From: an uncultured Rhodospirillaceae bacterium
GTDB taxonomy: Bacteria > Pseudomonadota > Alphaproteobacteria > Azospirillales > Azospirillaceae
NCBI GenBank assembly: GCA_937927415.1
Contig: CALBDS010000064.1
Location: forward strand, 1 to 26,654
Direction of reading: 5' to 3'
Length of the DNA: 26,654 nucleotides
A model generated the notes under the pieces. That model was not told the DNA's origin, made no database searches, and saw only the letters and a list, made by a program, of their open reading frames with translations. Below, piece by piece: positions 15,599 to 22,951 of this stretch; position 1 is the stretch's first letter, and each line of letters opens with the position of its first letter. Made by a program: the position numbers and the translations under genes.

Positions 15599-16111
15599 AT
15601 GATGACCAACCCGACCGTCAGCAAAGCCCTGTCCGCCTATGCCACCGCCAACAGCACGGTGCCGCCGCTGATCGCCGTCGCCCGCCTGTACGAACGGGCC
15701 ACCACCAACGCCCGGCGTGCCCGCGAAGCGGTCCGCGCCCGCCGGTTCGACGAGGCCTTCGCCGACCTGGACCGCACCATCACCATCCTCACCGCCCTGG
15801 ATTCCGTGCTGGACATGGGCCGCGGCGGCGCCGTTGCACAGGATTTGAGACGATTTTATCGTATCATGATCCAACAGGTGGCCAACGTTCCCGCCCGCCC
15901 CGATCCGGCGGCCGCGGCTGACGCTGTGGCGCGCCAGCTTGGGGTGATGGCAGAGGCGTGGAAAACCGTTGCCGAAACATATGGCATCCCCGGTGCCGCA
16001 GAACGCAGCACCGGCCGTCACACACCATCCGGAGCGACGACGGTCAAAGGATCGTCCGCATCGGTCATCGAAAGGTCGATGAAACATGCGAACGGCTCTC
16101 TCTTTGGCTGA
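15599..16111 (+). CDS. fliS: Flagellin export chaperone FliS
   Basis: This 170-residue helical protein fits FliS. The start has AYATANSTVPPLIAVARLYERATTNARRAREA, corresponding to Y.......P..LI..LY..A...L..A in the family. It continues with helices FDEAFADLDRTITILTALDSVLDM and LRRFYRIMIQQV. FliS binds the C-terminus of flagellin in the cytosol and keeps it unfolded until export. The family is usually about 130 residues; the last ~45 here (ERSTGRHTPSGATTVKG...) are an unstructured extension. A caaggaa ribosome-binding site lies before two consecutive ATG codons. The 3' end overlaps the ECF sigma gene by up to 26 nt, suggesting co-transcription. Confidence 0.88.
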   Translation: MMTNPTVSKALSAYATANSTVPPLIAVARLYERATTNARRAREAVRARRFDEAFADLDRTITILTALDSVLDMGRGGAVAQDLRRFYRIMIQQVANVPARPDPAAAADAVARQLGVMAEAWKTVAETYGIPGAAERSTGRHTPSGATTVKGSSASVIERSMKHANGSLFG

Positions 16112-16742
16112 GGAATGCCCGGCGGGCGGCATTGGCTGCCATCTGGCCCCGGTTGCCGCCGGTGTGGCGGCGTCCGGGACCGACGAGTCCGACGAAACGC
16201 TGATGGCGCGCATCCGGGCCGGCGATCAGGACGCCTATCGCCGGCTGGTGCGCCGGCACCTGAGGCGCGCCTATGCGCTGGCCCGGCGCATGTCGGGCAA
16301 CGATGCCGAGGCCGAGGACATTGCCCAGGACGCCTTCCTGCAGATCTGGCAGCGCCGCGCCCAGTGGAGCGACGAGGGCGCCCGCTTCACCACCTGGCTT
16401 TACCGGGTGATCGTCAACCGCAGCATCGACCACCGCCGCCGCCCCGTGGGCCAGGATCTCGATGCGGTGGCGGAGCCGGCGGACGCCGCCCCCGATGCCG
16501 TCAGCCTGATCCAGCGCCATCAGATGGCGACCCGGCTCGGGGCTGCCTGCCGACGCCTGCCGCCGCAGCAGCAGGTGGCGGTCACTCTGTTTTATTTCGA
16601 GGGGCTGAGCGCGGCCGACACGGCTTCCGTTATGCAAATCAGTTTGGGCGCGGTAGAATCGCTGCTCAAACGTGCGCGCCAGCAGCTTCGCGGCCTGCTG
16701 CGGGCCAGCGCCCAGGCCGCGAAGGATGCCTTTGATGACTGA
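16086..16742 (+). CDS. ECF-type RNA polymerase sigma factor
   Basis: The product is 218 residues from the chosen ATG. Sigma region 2 spans about residues 40-115 (RIRAGDQDAYRRLVRRHLRR, then AEDIAQDAFLQIWQ and FTTWLYRVIVNRSIDHRRR). Region 4 spans about 140-200 (CRRLPPQQQVAVTLFYFEGL, then SLGAVESLLKRARQQLR). There is no region 3, as in all ECF factors. The first ~35 residues are outside the fold, so the true start may be the GTG at 16164 or another later codon; no clear ribosome-binding site decides it. The gene overlaps fliS upstream and the small putative anti-sigma gene downstream by 8 nt. Its regulon is unknown. No match to the flagellar sigma-28 is seen. Confidence 0.9.
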   Translation: MRTALSLAEECPAGGIGCHLAPVAAGVAASGTDESDETLMARIRAGDQDAYRRLVRRHLRRAYALARRMSGNDAEAEDIAQDAFLQIWQRRAQWSDEGARFTTWLYRVIVNRSIDHRRRPVGQDLDAVAEPADAAPDAVSLIQRHQMATRLGAACRRLPPQQQVAVTLFYFEGLSAADTASVMQISLGAVESLLKRARQQLRGLLRASAQAAKDAFDD

Positions 16743-17034
16743 AGACGAATTTCAGCAGCATCTCGACCGGTTCGGCGGCGATCTGGAGGGGTGGCCGCCG
16801 GCCGTCGCGGCGGCGGCGCGCGCTCTGCTGGCCCGCTCGCCCGGTGCCCAGGCGCGGCTGGATGAGATGGTGGCGATGGAACTGGCCCTGGCGGACGCCG
16901 GGGCCGGGGACACGCCGCCCGACGATCTGGCCGACCGCATCTTCGACGCGGCGTTCGGCGCCGCACGGGGGACGGCCCCCCACCGTGAGGATCGTGACGG
17001 GGATACGGGAACGGCGGCGGACCGTCTGAACTGA
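16735..17034 (+). CDS. Small protein, putative anti-sigma factor
   Basis: This 99-residue acidic protein begins MTEDEFQQHLDRFGGDLEGWP, a start shared by short alphaproteobacterial proteins encoded right after ECF sigma genes (E.F...LDRYG.D...WP). A helix (AARALLARSPGAQARLDEM) and an ADRIFDAAF segment follow. No membrane segment or zinc-binding HxxxCxxC motif is seen, so if it is an anti-sigma factor it is a soluble, non-ZAS type. The ATG at 16735 overlaps the sigma stop; an ATG nine bases earlier is equally possible. The anti-sigma role is inferred from coupling to the sigma gene. Confidence 0.6.
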   Translation: MTEDEFQQHLDRFGGDLEGWPPAVAAAARALLARSPGAQARLDEMVAMELALADAGAGDTPPDDLADRIFDAAFGAARGTAPHREDRDGDTGTAADRLN

Positions 17035-17043
17035 CGCTCCGCC

Positions 17044-18615
17044 TTAACGGTTTGTGTTCAGGCGGCGGAGATCCTGTCCGATCCGCACCAGGGCGGCGCG
17101 GGTGTGGGCCGCCGTGTGCGCGGTGAAACGGCGGCGGGTGGGGGGATGACGGGCCGGCAACCGCCCCCGATGCCCTTCGCCCGCCGGGTCGGGATCCAGG
17201 CACCACGCCGGCACCCCCAGCGCGCCGGCCAGATCGGCAACCGGCCCCGGCGGGGCGATCACCATGTCCAGGGCGCCGATCAGGGCCGCGGTCTGTTCCA
17301 TATCCTCCATCAGGTCCAGACCGCGCCAGCGGTGGATGGGCACGCCGAAACGGCGCTCGGCCGCGGCGATGGCGCCGTCGTCCCCGTTGGGCTGCAGCGA
17401 CACCAGCGTCAGGCCGGCGGCCAGCAGCACCGCCCCCCAGCGTTCCGGTGCGGCCCCCGGCACGCCATGCCACGCCACGCCGACCCGCAGCCGCCCACAG
17501 CCCACCTCATCCAGCCGCCCGTGCCAGTCGGCGATGCGGCGGTCGTCGGCGTACAGCCACGAAGAGCGCGGCGGAAACGCCGGCAGGCAGCGCAACAGCG
17601 TGTCACCCGAGGCGTGAAGGTCGCAGTTCACCACCTCCCACGGGATGGTGCGGGTGTCGGGCTGGCGCGGGCGGATGACGGCGCGGGGGAAGGAGCGGGC
17701 GAACAGCGACAGGTGCCGGCGCCCGCACTCGATGGTCACGCTGCCGGCTGCCCGGATCAGGTCGGGGTAGCGGCAGGCCATGGCGATGTCCTCGCCGTCA
17801 CCGCCGGTCCACAGGAACAGGCTGCGGCCCGTCAGCGGCTGCCCCGCCCATTCCGGCACCGCCAGCCGCCGCCCGCCCGGCGCCAGCGGGACCGCGGGCG
17901 CCGGGGGAATTGCGGGCATGACCACGGGCGGGGTGGGGGTGGTGCGCCCGGACCAGCGGGGTTCCCCCGCCACCTCCGCCAGGGCGCGCATGGCCGGGGC
18001 GTGGAACGGGTCGATGGTCAGCGCCATGCGGAAACACGCCACGGCACCGGCGAATTCCCCGGCCCCGTGCAGCACCAGCCCCAGATGCACCAGCGCGTCC
18101 CCGCGGTTGGGGTCCAGCCGGTGGGCGGTGGCGAAGCAGGCCGCCGCCAGCCCCGGCTGGCCGGCGCGGCGGTAGACCTGCCCCGCCTCGATCCACACAT
18201 GGGTGTCGTCGGGGCGGATCCGGGCCGACAGCCGCAGTGTCGCCAGGGCGGCGTCCATTTCCCCGACCACCGACAGGGTTTGCCCGATCAGCCGGTAGAT
18301 GTCGGCGTTGTGGGGTGCCAGTGCCGTGGCGGTGCGCAGGTTTTGCAGCGCGGCATGGGGCCGGTGCAGCGCCGCCTGTGCCTCTCCCAGCAGCCGGTGC
18401 GCCTGCTCCATGGCCGGGGCGTGGGACAGGGCGCAGCGGGCGCACAGGGCGGCGCTGGCGTTGCGGTGCTGGGCCAGCATGGCGCGGCCCGCCGTCAGAT
18501 ACAGGGCGGCGACGGACGATGTGGGGGAAAGGGTATCAGATGCCCCGCCGATCCCGCTGCGATCGCGCCAAAAGGAAAAGGCGATGGCCCGTGCGCTTGT
18601 GTCGTCCATACCCAT
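17044..18615 (-). CDS. TPR-repeat protein with glycosyltransferase-like C-terminal domain
   Basis: This 523-residue protein has tetratricopeptide repeats over about residues 35-215 (A..LLGEAQAALHRPHAALQNL, IYRLIGQTLSVVGEMDAALATL, VWIEAGQVYRRAGQPGLAAACF, ALVHLGLVLHGAGEFAGAVACF). A short Pro-rich linker follows. Residues about 260-500 look like the Rossmann part of GT41/GT9-like transferases found in TPR proteins (LFLWTGGDGEDIAMACRYPDLI, RVGVAWHGVPGAAP, LVSLQPNGDD, LIGALDMVIAPPGPVADLAGALGVPAW). Such fusions often glycosylate proteins or build surface glycans. Its proximity to flagellin makes flagellin modification a possibility, but the gene faces the other way and is not in the flagellar operon. 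Catalytic competence cannot be judged from sequence. Confidence 0.75.
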   Translation of the reverse strand: MGMDDTSARAIAFSFWRDRSGIGGASDTLSPTSSVAALYLTAGRAMLAQHRNASAALCARCALSHAPAMEQAHRLLGEAQAALHRPHAALQNLRTATALAPHNADIYRLIGQTLSVVGEMDAALATLRLSARIRPDDTHVWIEAGQVYRRAGQPGLAAACFATAHRLDPNRGDALVHLGLVLHGAGEFAGAVACFRMALTIDPFHAPAMRALAEVAGEPRWSGRTTPTPPVVMPAIPPAPAVPLAPGGRRLAVPEWAGQPLTGRSLFLWTGGDGEDIAMACRYPDLIRAAGSVTIECGRRHLSLFARSFPRAVIRPRQPDTRTIPWEVVNCDLHASGDTLLRCLPAFPPRSSWLYADDRRIADWHGRLDEVGCGRLRVGVAWHGVPGAAPERWGAVLLAAGLTLVSLQPNGDDGAIAAAERRFGVPIHRWRGLDLMEDMEQTAALIGALDMVIAPPGPVADLAGALGVPAWCLDPDPAGEGHRGRLPARHPPTRRRFTAHTAAHTRAALVRIGQDLRRLNTNR

Positions 18616-18773
18616 ACGAACCCCGGCTGTGGGCGATGGCGGCCTCGTGGCGGCGCCGTCGCTTCTTTGGTACGTATGGAAGGGGTAAGATCCTGTGTTG
18701 TTTTGTTACCGGCACTGATGCCGATCATGACCGGAAGGGCCGGTTATGGGCCGCCGGAGAGGTGGGCAGGGCG

Positions 18774-18974
18774 TCAGGTCGCCGAGAGAGACAGGCCGAA
18801 GGCGCGGCCGCTGATGGCCACATCGCGGTTGAACCCTTCGGCAACCCGGTCGTTCCCTCCCGAGGCGAGGCACAGGGTGACGTTGATGGCCGCCAGGATG
18901 GTTTGGTCGATCTCATCGGGAGCCGGATCGTACCGCCGGATGGCAGAAAGGGCACGGGTCACGGAACTGGCCAT
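18774..18974 (-). CDS. Small protein of unknown function
   Basis: The 66-residue frame starts MASSVTRALSAIRRYDPAPDE and continues IDQTILAAINVTLCLASGG, then VAEGFNRDVAISGRAFGLSLSAT. Third codon positions are overwhelmingly G or C, as in neighbouring genes, and a gggag sits 9 nt before the ATG, so it is probably translated. I do not recognise a family. It has no signal peptide or convincing membrane helix. It lies upstream of the TPR gene on the same strand with a 158-nt gap that contains two small hairpins (accgg/ccggt near 18730, cggca/tgccg near 18711). Confidence 0.55.
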   Translation of the reverse strand: MASSVTRALSAIRRYDPAPDEIDQTILAAINVTLCLASGGNDRVAEGFNRDVAISGRAFGLSLSAT

Positions 18975-19196
18975 AACTCTTAACTCCCGCACTGAGCCTG
19001 CCCGTTCGCTAATGAAAGAATATGTCTTTAGCGAAGCGGCAGCCGGTATAACCTGTCAAACGTCATAATCTCTAACTTTTAATGCAAGGTTAAGCAAGTC
19101 TCTCGACATCCGAATTACCACCACGGAGATAGCCCGCATGGCCGGTGATGCCGCGTGGCATATCGCCGCGGTTTCTCAAGAAAAGGGAGGGTGAGG

Positions 19197-19649
19197 ATGA
19201 TGCGCACGCGAAACGGGGTGATGGCCGTATCCCTGATGCTGGCCGCCTGTGCCCCGGCACCCGAATCGTCCACCGCGGTGCCATGGACGCCGCGGCCGGT
19301 GACCAGCCAGATCTATGTCCCATCGGCCTCGGCGCCGCTGGCGGCGACATCGGGGCGGACGGCCCCGGTTGCGGACAGCCAGACCGACCAGCCGCCGCGG
19401 CCCCGGCGGGGAAGCTCCACCCCGCCGCCGATGCTGAACGATCCGGGCGCACCGCAGCCGGTGCCCGTGCCGGTGCCGCCGGGGTCGGAGGACGCCACCG
19501 CCCGCTTCAAGCAGGATCTGATGCGCCCGGACATCGACCGCCTGCGCCACGATGATGCGCTGGGGCGGCTGTCCCCGTTCGAGCAGCGCGATCTTTTCAA
19601 GCGGGAACAGGAGATGTACCGGCTGGAAAACGACCCCTTGCGCCGCTGA
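19197..19649 (+). CDS. Small predicted lipoprotein
   Basis: The 150-residue precursor starts MMRTRNGVMAVSLMLAACAP: a basic n-region, a short hydrophobic stretch and the lipobox LAAC, with Cys18 as the expected lipidated residue. The mature part is Pro-rich and low-complexity to about residue 105. A charged helical end follows (FKQDLMRPDIDRLRHDDALG, then SPFEQRDLFKREQEMYRL). No known domain is recognised. An agggagggtgagg ribosome-binding site directly precedes the two ATG codons. An ATG at 19155 would add 14 residues and spoil the signal peptide. The role is unknown; an envelope location is predicted. Confidence 0.75.
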   Translation: MMRTRNGVMAVSLMLAACAPAPESSTAVPWTPRPVTSQIYVPSASAPLAATSGRTAPVADSQTDQPPRPRRGSSTPPPMLNDPGAPQPVPVPVPPGSEDATARFKQDLMRPDIDRLRHDDALGRLSPFEQRDLFKREQEMYRLENDPLRR

Positions 19650-19802
19650 TACCCGGGCCGACAAAAAAGATCCGCGCTTTCGTGACCGTTTCGTGACGCA
19701 ATTCTGGGTGGGGCGGCGCTGTTTATTGAACGGATGCTGCAAAGATCCTATGTTTATCCGGCTTTTTGCGGCTTTATCATTCAGGAAAGGACGCCGTTTC
19801 CC

Positions 19803-20702
19803 ATGCGCACCGTCACCGTAGCGGCAACCCAGATGGCCTGTGATTGGGACCGGGCCGGCAACATCGCCCGCGCCGAACGGCTGGTGCGGGAGGCCAACAG
19901 CCGCGGCGCCCACGTCGTGCTGATCCAGGAACTGTTCGAGGCGCCCTATTTCTGCCAGGACCAGCACCACCCCTATTTCGATCTGGCGGCCCCCTTTGCC
20001 GACAACCCGCTGATCGCCCGTTTCGCGGCCCTGGCGGCGGAGCTGGAGGTGGTTCTGCCGCTGTCCTATTTCGAGCGGGCGGGGCAGGCCTATTTCAACA
20101 GCCTGGCGGTGATCGACGCCGACGGGCGGGTGCTGGGCAATTACCGCAAGAGCCACATTCCCGACGGCCCCGGCTATACGGAAAAATTCTATTTCAGCCC
20201 CGGCGACACCGGGTTCCGGGTGTGGGACACGCGGGCGGGGCGCATCGGCGTCGGCATCTGCTGGGACCAGTGGTTCCCCGAATGCGCCCGCGCCATGGCG
20301 CTGGCCGGGGCGGAAATCCTGTTCTACCCCACCGCCATCGGCTCCGAACCCCACGACTCCACGCTGGATTCCAGCGGCCACTGGCAGCGGGTGATGCAGG
20401 GGCACGCGGGCGCCAACCTCATGCCGCTGGTGGCATCCAACCGCATCGGCACCGAAGCGGGGCGCAACGGCACCAGCATCACCTTTTATGGTTCATCCTT
20501 CATCGCCGACCCCACCGGCGCCAAGGTGGCGGAAGCGGGGCGGGGGGATGAAACGGTGCTGACCGCCACCTTCGACCTCGACGCGGTGGCCCATCAGCGC
20601 CGGTCGTGGGGGGTGTTCCGCGATCGGCGGCCGGACCTGTACCGTTCGCTGCTGACGCTGGACGGCGGCATCGCCGGTTCGTACACACCCCCCAAGGCAT
20701 AA
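19803..20702 (+). CDS. aguB: N-carbamoylputrescine amidase (nitrilase superfamily)
   Basis: This 299-residue nitrilase-superfamily protein carries the Glu-Lys-Cys catalytic triad: Glu43 in IQELFEAPYFC, Lys116 in YRKSHIPDGPGYTEKFYF and Cys153 in GVGICWDQWFPE. The IPDGPGYTEKFYFSPGD and CWDQWFPE..R motifs and the DST...HW.R...GHA..N segment are those of N-carbamoylputrescine amidases, which release putrescine, CO2 and ammonia in the agmatine route to polyamines. Length matches the family (about 290-300). The usual partner, agmatine deiminase (aguA), is not in the window. An aggaaagga ribosome-binding site precedes the ATG. The gene ends convergently with badI. Confidence 0.88.
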   Translation: MRTVTVAATQMACDWDRAGNIARAERLVREANSRGAHVVLIQELFEAPYFCQDQHHPYFDLAAPFADNPLIARFAALAAELEVVLPLSYFERAGQAYFNSLAVIDADGRVLGNYRKSHIPDGPGYTEKFYFSPGDTGFRVWDTRAGRIGVGICWDQWFPECARAMALAGAEILFYPTAIGSEPHDSTLDSSGHWQRVMQGHAGANLMPLVASNRIGTEAGRNGTSITFYGSSFIADPTGAKVAEAGRGDETVLTATFDLDAVAHQRRSWGVFRDRRPDLYRSLLTLDGGIAGSYTPPKA

Positions 20703-20706
20703 GCCC

Positions 20707-20759
20707 GCGCAAGCCGGGTGGTTACTTGACGAAACGGCGGAAGTCCGGCTTGCGCTTTT
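20707..20759. terminator. 11-bp perfect inverted repeat between aguB and badI
   Basis: Arms gcgcaagccgg (20707-20717) and ccggcttgcgc (20745-20755) pair perfectly across a 27-nt loop that contains the badI stop codon. Four T follow at 20756-20759 on the plus strand. Placement just after the aguB stop and across the badI 3' end fits a shared terminator for two converging genes. The long loop is unusual for an intrinsic terminator. Confidence 0.55.
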
Positions 20760-21504
20760 CGCGGAAGGCGTTGCCGCCCTCGGCCGACTCCGCGGTTTCG
20801 TAGTAGAGCTTCAGCCCCTGCATCGCCATGGCCGACAGGCCACGGATCATTTCCGAATCCACGTTGAACGAGCGTTTGGCGAAGGCGATGGCGGTTGGGC
20901 TTTTCTCCAGGATCTCCTGGCACCACAGGCGCACTTCGGCGTCGAGCTGGTCGTGGGGCACCACGGCGTTGACCATGCCCATGGACAGCGCCTCCTGCGC
21001 GGTGTAGCGGCGGCACAGGTACCAGATTTCCCGTGCCTTCTTCTCGCCCACCACGCGGGCGAGATAGGCGGTGCCGAAGCCCGGATCGACCGACCCGACC
21101 TTCGGCCCCACCTGGCCCAATTGAGCCTTGTCCGACGCGATGGCCAGATCGCACAGGGTCACCAGCACGTTGCCGCCGCCGATGGCATAGCCGTTGACCC
21201 GCGCGATCACCGGCTTGGGAATGTCACGGATGGCGCTTTGCAACTCCTCGATCGGCAGGCCGATGGTGCCGCGCCCGCCATAGCCGCCGTCCTGCGACCC
21301 CTGATCGCCGCCGGTGCAGAACGCCTTGTCGCCCGCCCCGGTCAGCACCACCACGCCGATGGTCCTGTCGAATTCGGCGTCCTTGATAGCGTGGATCATC
21401 TCCTCGCAGGTCTGGGCGCGGAAGGCGTTGTAGGAGGCGGGGCGGTTGATCGTGATGGTGGCGATTCCGCCGTCCTTCACATAGAGGATGTCCTGATAAT
21501 CCAT
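20722..21504 (-). CDS. badI: 2-ketocyclohexanecarboxyl-CoA hydrolase BadI
   Basis: This 260-residue crotonase-fold enzyme hydrolyses 2-ketocyclohexanecarboxyl-CoA to pimelyl-CoA, the ring-opening step. Features seen are ITINRPASYNAFRAQTCEEM, FCTGGDQGSQDGGYGGRG, the oxyanion-hole region VNGYAIGGGNVLVTLCDLAI, VGSVDPGFGTAYLARVVGEKKAREIWYLCRRYTAQEALSMGMVN, and a C-terminal FREKRKPDF. The family is closely related to MenB (dihydroxynaphthoyl-CoA synthase), and MenB would share most of these motifs. BadI is chosen because badH, aliA, aliB and a BadR-like regulator surround it and its length equals the Rhodopseudomonas enzyme as I recall it. It follows badH by 44 nt and is probably co-transcribed. 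Confidence 0.88.
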   Translation of the reverse strand: MDYQDILYVKDGGIATITINRPASYNAFRAQTCEEMIHAIKDAEFDRTIGVVVLTGAGDKAFCTGGDQGSQDGGYGGRGTIGLPIEELQSAIRDIPKPVIARVNGYAIGGGNVLVTLCDLAIASDKAQLGQVGPKVGSVDPGFGTAYLARVVGEKKAREIWYLCRRYTAQEALSMGMVNAVVPHDQLDAEVRLWCQEILEKSPTAIAFAKRSFNVDSEMIRGLSAMAMQGLKLYYETAESAEGGNAFREKRKPDFRRFVK

Positions 21505-21548
21505 GATGGGTTCGTTCCTGACGTGGTTGTTCTGGAAAAGGGGAGATA

Positions 21549-22319
21549 TCAGCCGGCCATGGTCAGGCCGCCGGACACGCTGATGACCTGTCCGGTGATG
21601 AAGGCGGCGTCGTCGCTGGACAGGAACGCCACGATGCCCGGCAGGTCGTCCGGCTGGCCCAGGCGGCCGAAGGGGATGGAGCGGGCCAGACCGGCGCGCA
21701 GCTTGTCGCCATAGTCGCCCTCGCCGCAGAAATCGCGGAACAGCGCGGTGTCGGTCGGGCCGGGGCAGACCACGTTGACGCTGATCCGCTGGCGGGCCAG
21801 TTCGCGCGCCATGGTCTTGGAAAAGGCGACGAGGCCGCCCTTGCAATAGGCATAGACCGCTTCGCCCGACGACCCGACGCGGGCGGCGTCGGACGCGATG
21901 TTGACCACCCGTCCCGCCCCGCGCGCCACCATGCCCTCCAGCACCGCATGGTGCATGTAGAGGGGGCCGTAAAGGTTCACCGCGACGATGCGGTCCCACA
22001 GATCCTTGTCGGTGTCGAGGAAGGCGCCGGCCCGGTCCCACCCGGCGTTGTTCACCAGAACGTCCGTGGGGCCGAGGGCGGCTTCCGCCGCCGCCACGGC
22101 GGCGACGACCGATTCCTGGCTGGTGAGATCGACGGCGAACGCCTGCGCCGTGCCGGTGCCGCCGTCGCGGATGCCGGCGGCCACCTGCTCGGCGGCATCG
22201 CGGTTGATGTCGAAGACGGCGACGCGGGCGCCCTCATCGCCGAAGCGGCGGCAGATGGCGGCGCCGATGCCGCCGGCCCCGCCGGTCACGATGACGGTCT
22301 TGCCGTTCAATCCGCGCAT
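21549..22319 (-). CDS. badH: 2-hydroxycyclohexanecarboxyl-CoA dehydrogenase BadH (SDR)
   Basis: This 256-residue short-chain dehydrogenase has a nucleotide-binding TGGAGGIG at residues 12-19. Asp37 at the end of the second strand (VAVFDIN) favours NAD over NADP. NNAG is at 90-93, catalytic Ser143, and the Y-x3-K pair is Tyr156/Lys160. It ends with the usual GGLTMAG-type tail. In the alicyclic pathway BadH oxidises 2-hydroxycyclohexanecarboxyl-CoA to the 2-keto compound, the substrate of BadI encoded next. SDRs are hard to assign by sequence alone; the specific call depends on the neighbours. An aaggaggaaac ribosome-binding site precedes the ATG. The gene is divergent from the MarR gene. Confidence 0.85.
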   Translation of the reverse strand: MRGLNGKTVIVTGGAGGIGAAICRRFGDEGARVAVFDINRDAAEQVAAGIRDGGTGTAQAFAVDLTSQESVVAAVAAAEAALGPTDVLVNNAGWDRAGAFLDTDKDLWDRIVAVNLYGPLYMHHAVLEGMVARGAGRVVNIASDAARVGSSGEAVYAYCKGGLVAFSKTMARELARQRISVNVVCPGPTDTALFRDFCGEGDYGDKLRAGLARSIPFGRLGQPDDLPGIVAFLSSDDAAFITGQVISVSGGLTMAG

Positions 22320-22436
22320 GATGTTTCCTCCTTGATGAAAAAGACGCTGTTCGAAAAGGATGCGGGGGTTGATGCCTTGCCTTCGCCCCACTCCTGTGAT
22401 CCAATGGCCGAAAGACCAATTGTGGTGTGTCATTCG

Positions 22437-22907
22437 ATGAGTGAATTGCCTTCCGAGAAGTCGCCGGCACTTGACGAGATCAACAACAGGCTCTTCTTTC
22501 GATTTTTCCAGGCCGCAAATACTCTTCATACGAAGGGAACGCAGGCCTTGAACGACTTTGGTGTTACCACACAGCAATGGTCGGTTCTGGGTGCCCTGTC
22601 CCGGCCTCAGGCGGCCGGGGGGATGTCGGTCGGCGAGATGTCCCGTTACCTGCTGGTCAGCCGCCAGAACCTTGCCGGTCTGCTGGGGCGGCTGGAGCGG
22701 GACGGGCTGATCGAACGCGCCACCGACGAAGACGACCGCCGGTCCCGCAAGGTGCGCCTGAGCGCCAAGGGGGCCGAGTTGTGGGCGGCATTGGCCGATC
22801 CGATCCACGCTTTCTATGACGCAGCACTGAAGGATTTTTCCTTCGACGACCGGCTGGCCTTCATCCACTACATCAGCCGCCTGCAACGGAACATGTCCGG
22901 GCTGTAA
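22437..22907 (+). CDS. badR: MarR-family regulator, BadR-like
   Basis: This 156-residue winged-helix protein has an N-terminal dimerisation helix (LDEINNRLFFRFFQAANTLH), then a core with QALNDFGVTTQQWSVLGALS. The recognition helix is SVGEMSRYLLVSRQNLAGLLGRLERDGLIER, and the MarR wing is DEDDRRSRKVRLSAKG. BadR of Rhodopseudomonas is a MarR protein that responds to a CoA intermediate of the benzoate/cyclohexanecarboxylate route. Position between badH and aliB supports the same role here. The start is uncertain: ATG 22437 is used, but ATG 22404 is in frame and neither has a good ribosome-binding site. The gene symbol is inferred from context. Confidence 0.8.
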   Translation: MSELPSEKSPALDEINNRLFFRFFQAANTLHTKGTQALNDFGVTTQQWSVLGALSRPQAAGGMSVGEMSRYLLVSRQNLAGLLGRLERDGLIERATDEDDRRSRKVRLSAKGAELWAALADPIHAFYDAALKDFSFDDRLAFIHYISRLQRNMSGL

Positions 22908-22913
22908 GGCCCG

Positions 22914-22951
22914 GCCCACCGCCCCCGGGGCCTGTCTCAGGGACGGTGGGC
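22914..22951. terminator. Hairpin between convergent badR and aliB
   Basis: Arms gcccaccg (22914-22921) and cggtgggc (22944-22951) are perfectly complementary. The 22-nt loop contains cccccgggg and cctgtctcagg, which can fold further, and it includes the aliB stop. There is no T-run. It may act as a shared terminator or mRNA-end stabiliser for the two converging genes. Confidence 0.35.

Noticed and set aside
13886..16213. A 775-codon minus-strand open frame opposite fliD and fliS.
   Set aside because: Same antisense artefact; no domain resemblance and no ribosome-binding site.
17104..19068. A long plus-strand open frame opposite the TPR gene.
   Set aside because: Gln/Gly/Arg-rich antisense reading; the minus strand shows regular TPRs and a coherent C-terminal fold.
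20722..21504. MenB (naphthoyl-CoA synthase) as the identity of the crotonase.
   Set aside because: Shared motifs make it possible, but no menaquinone genes are near while badH, aliA and aliB are.
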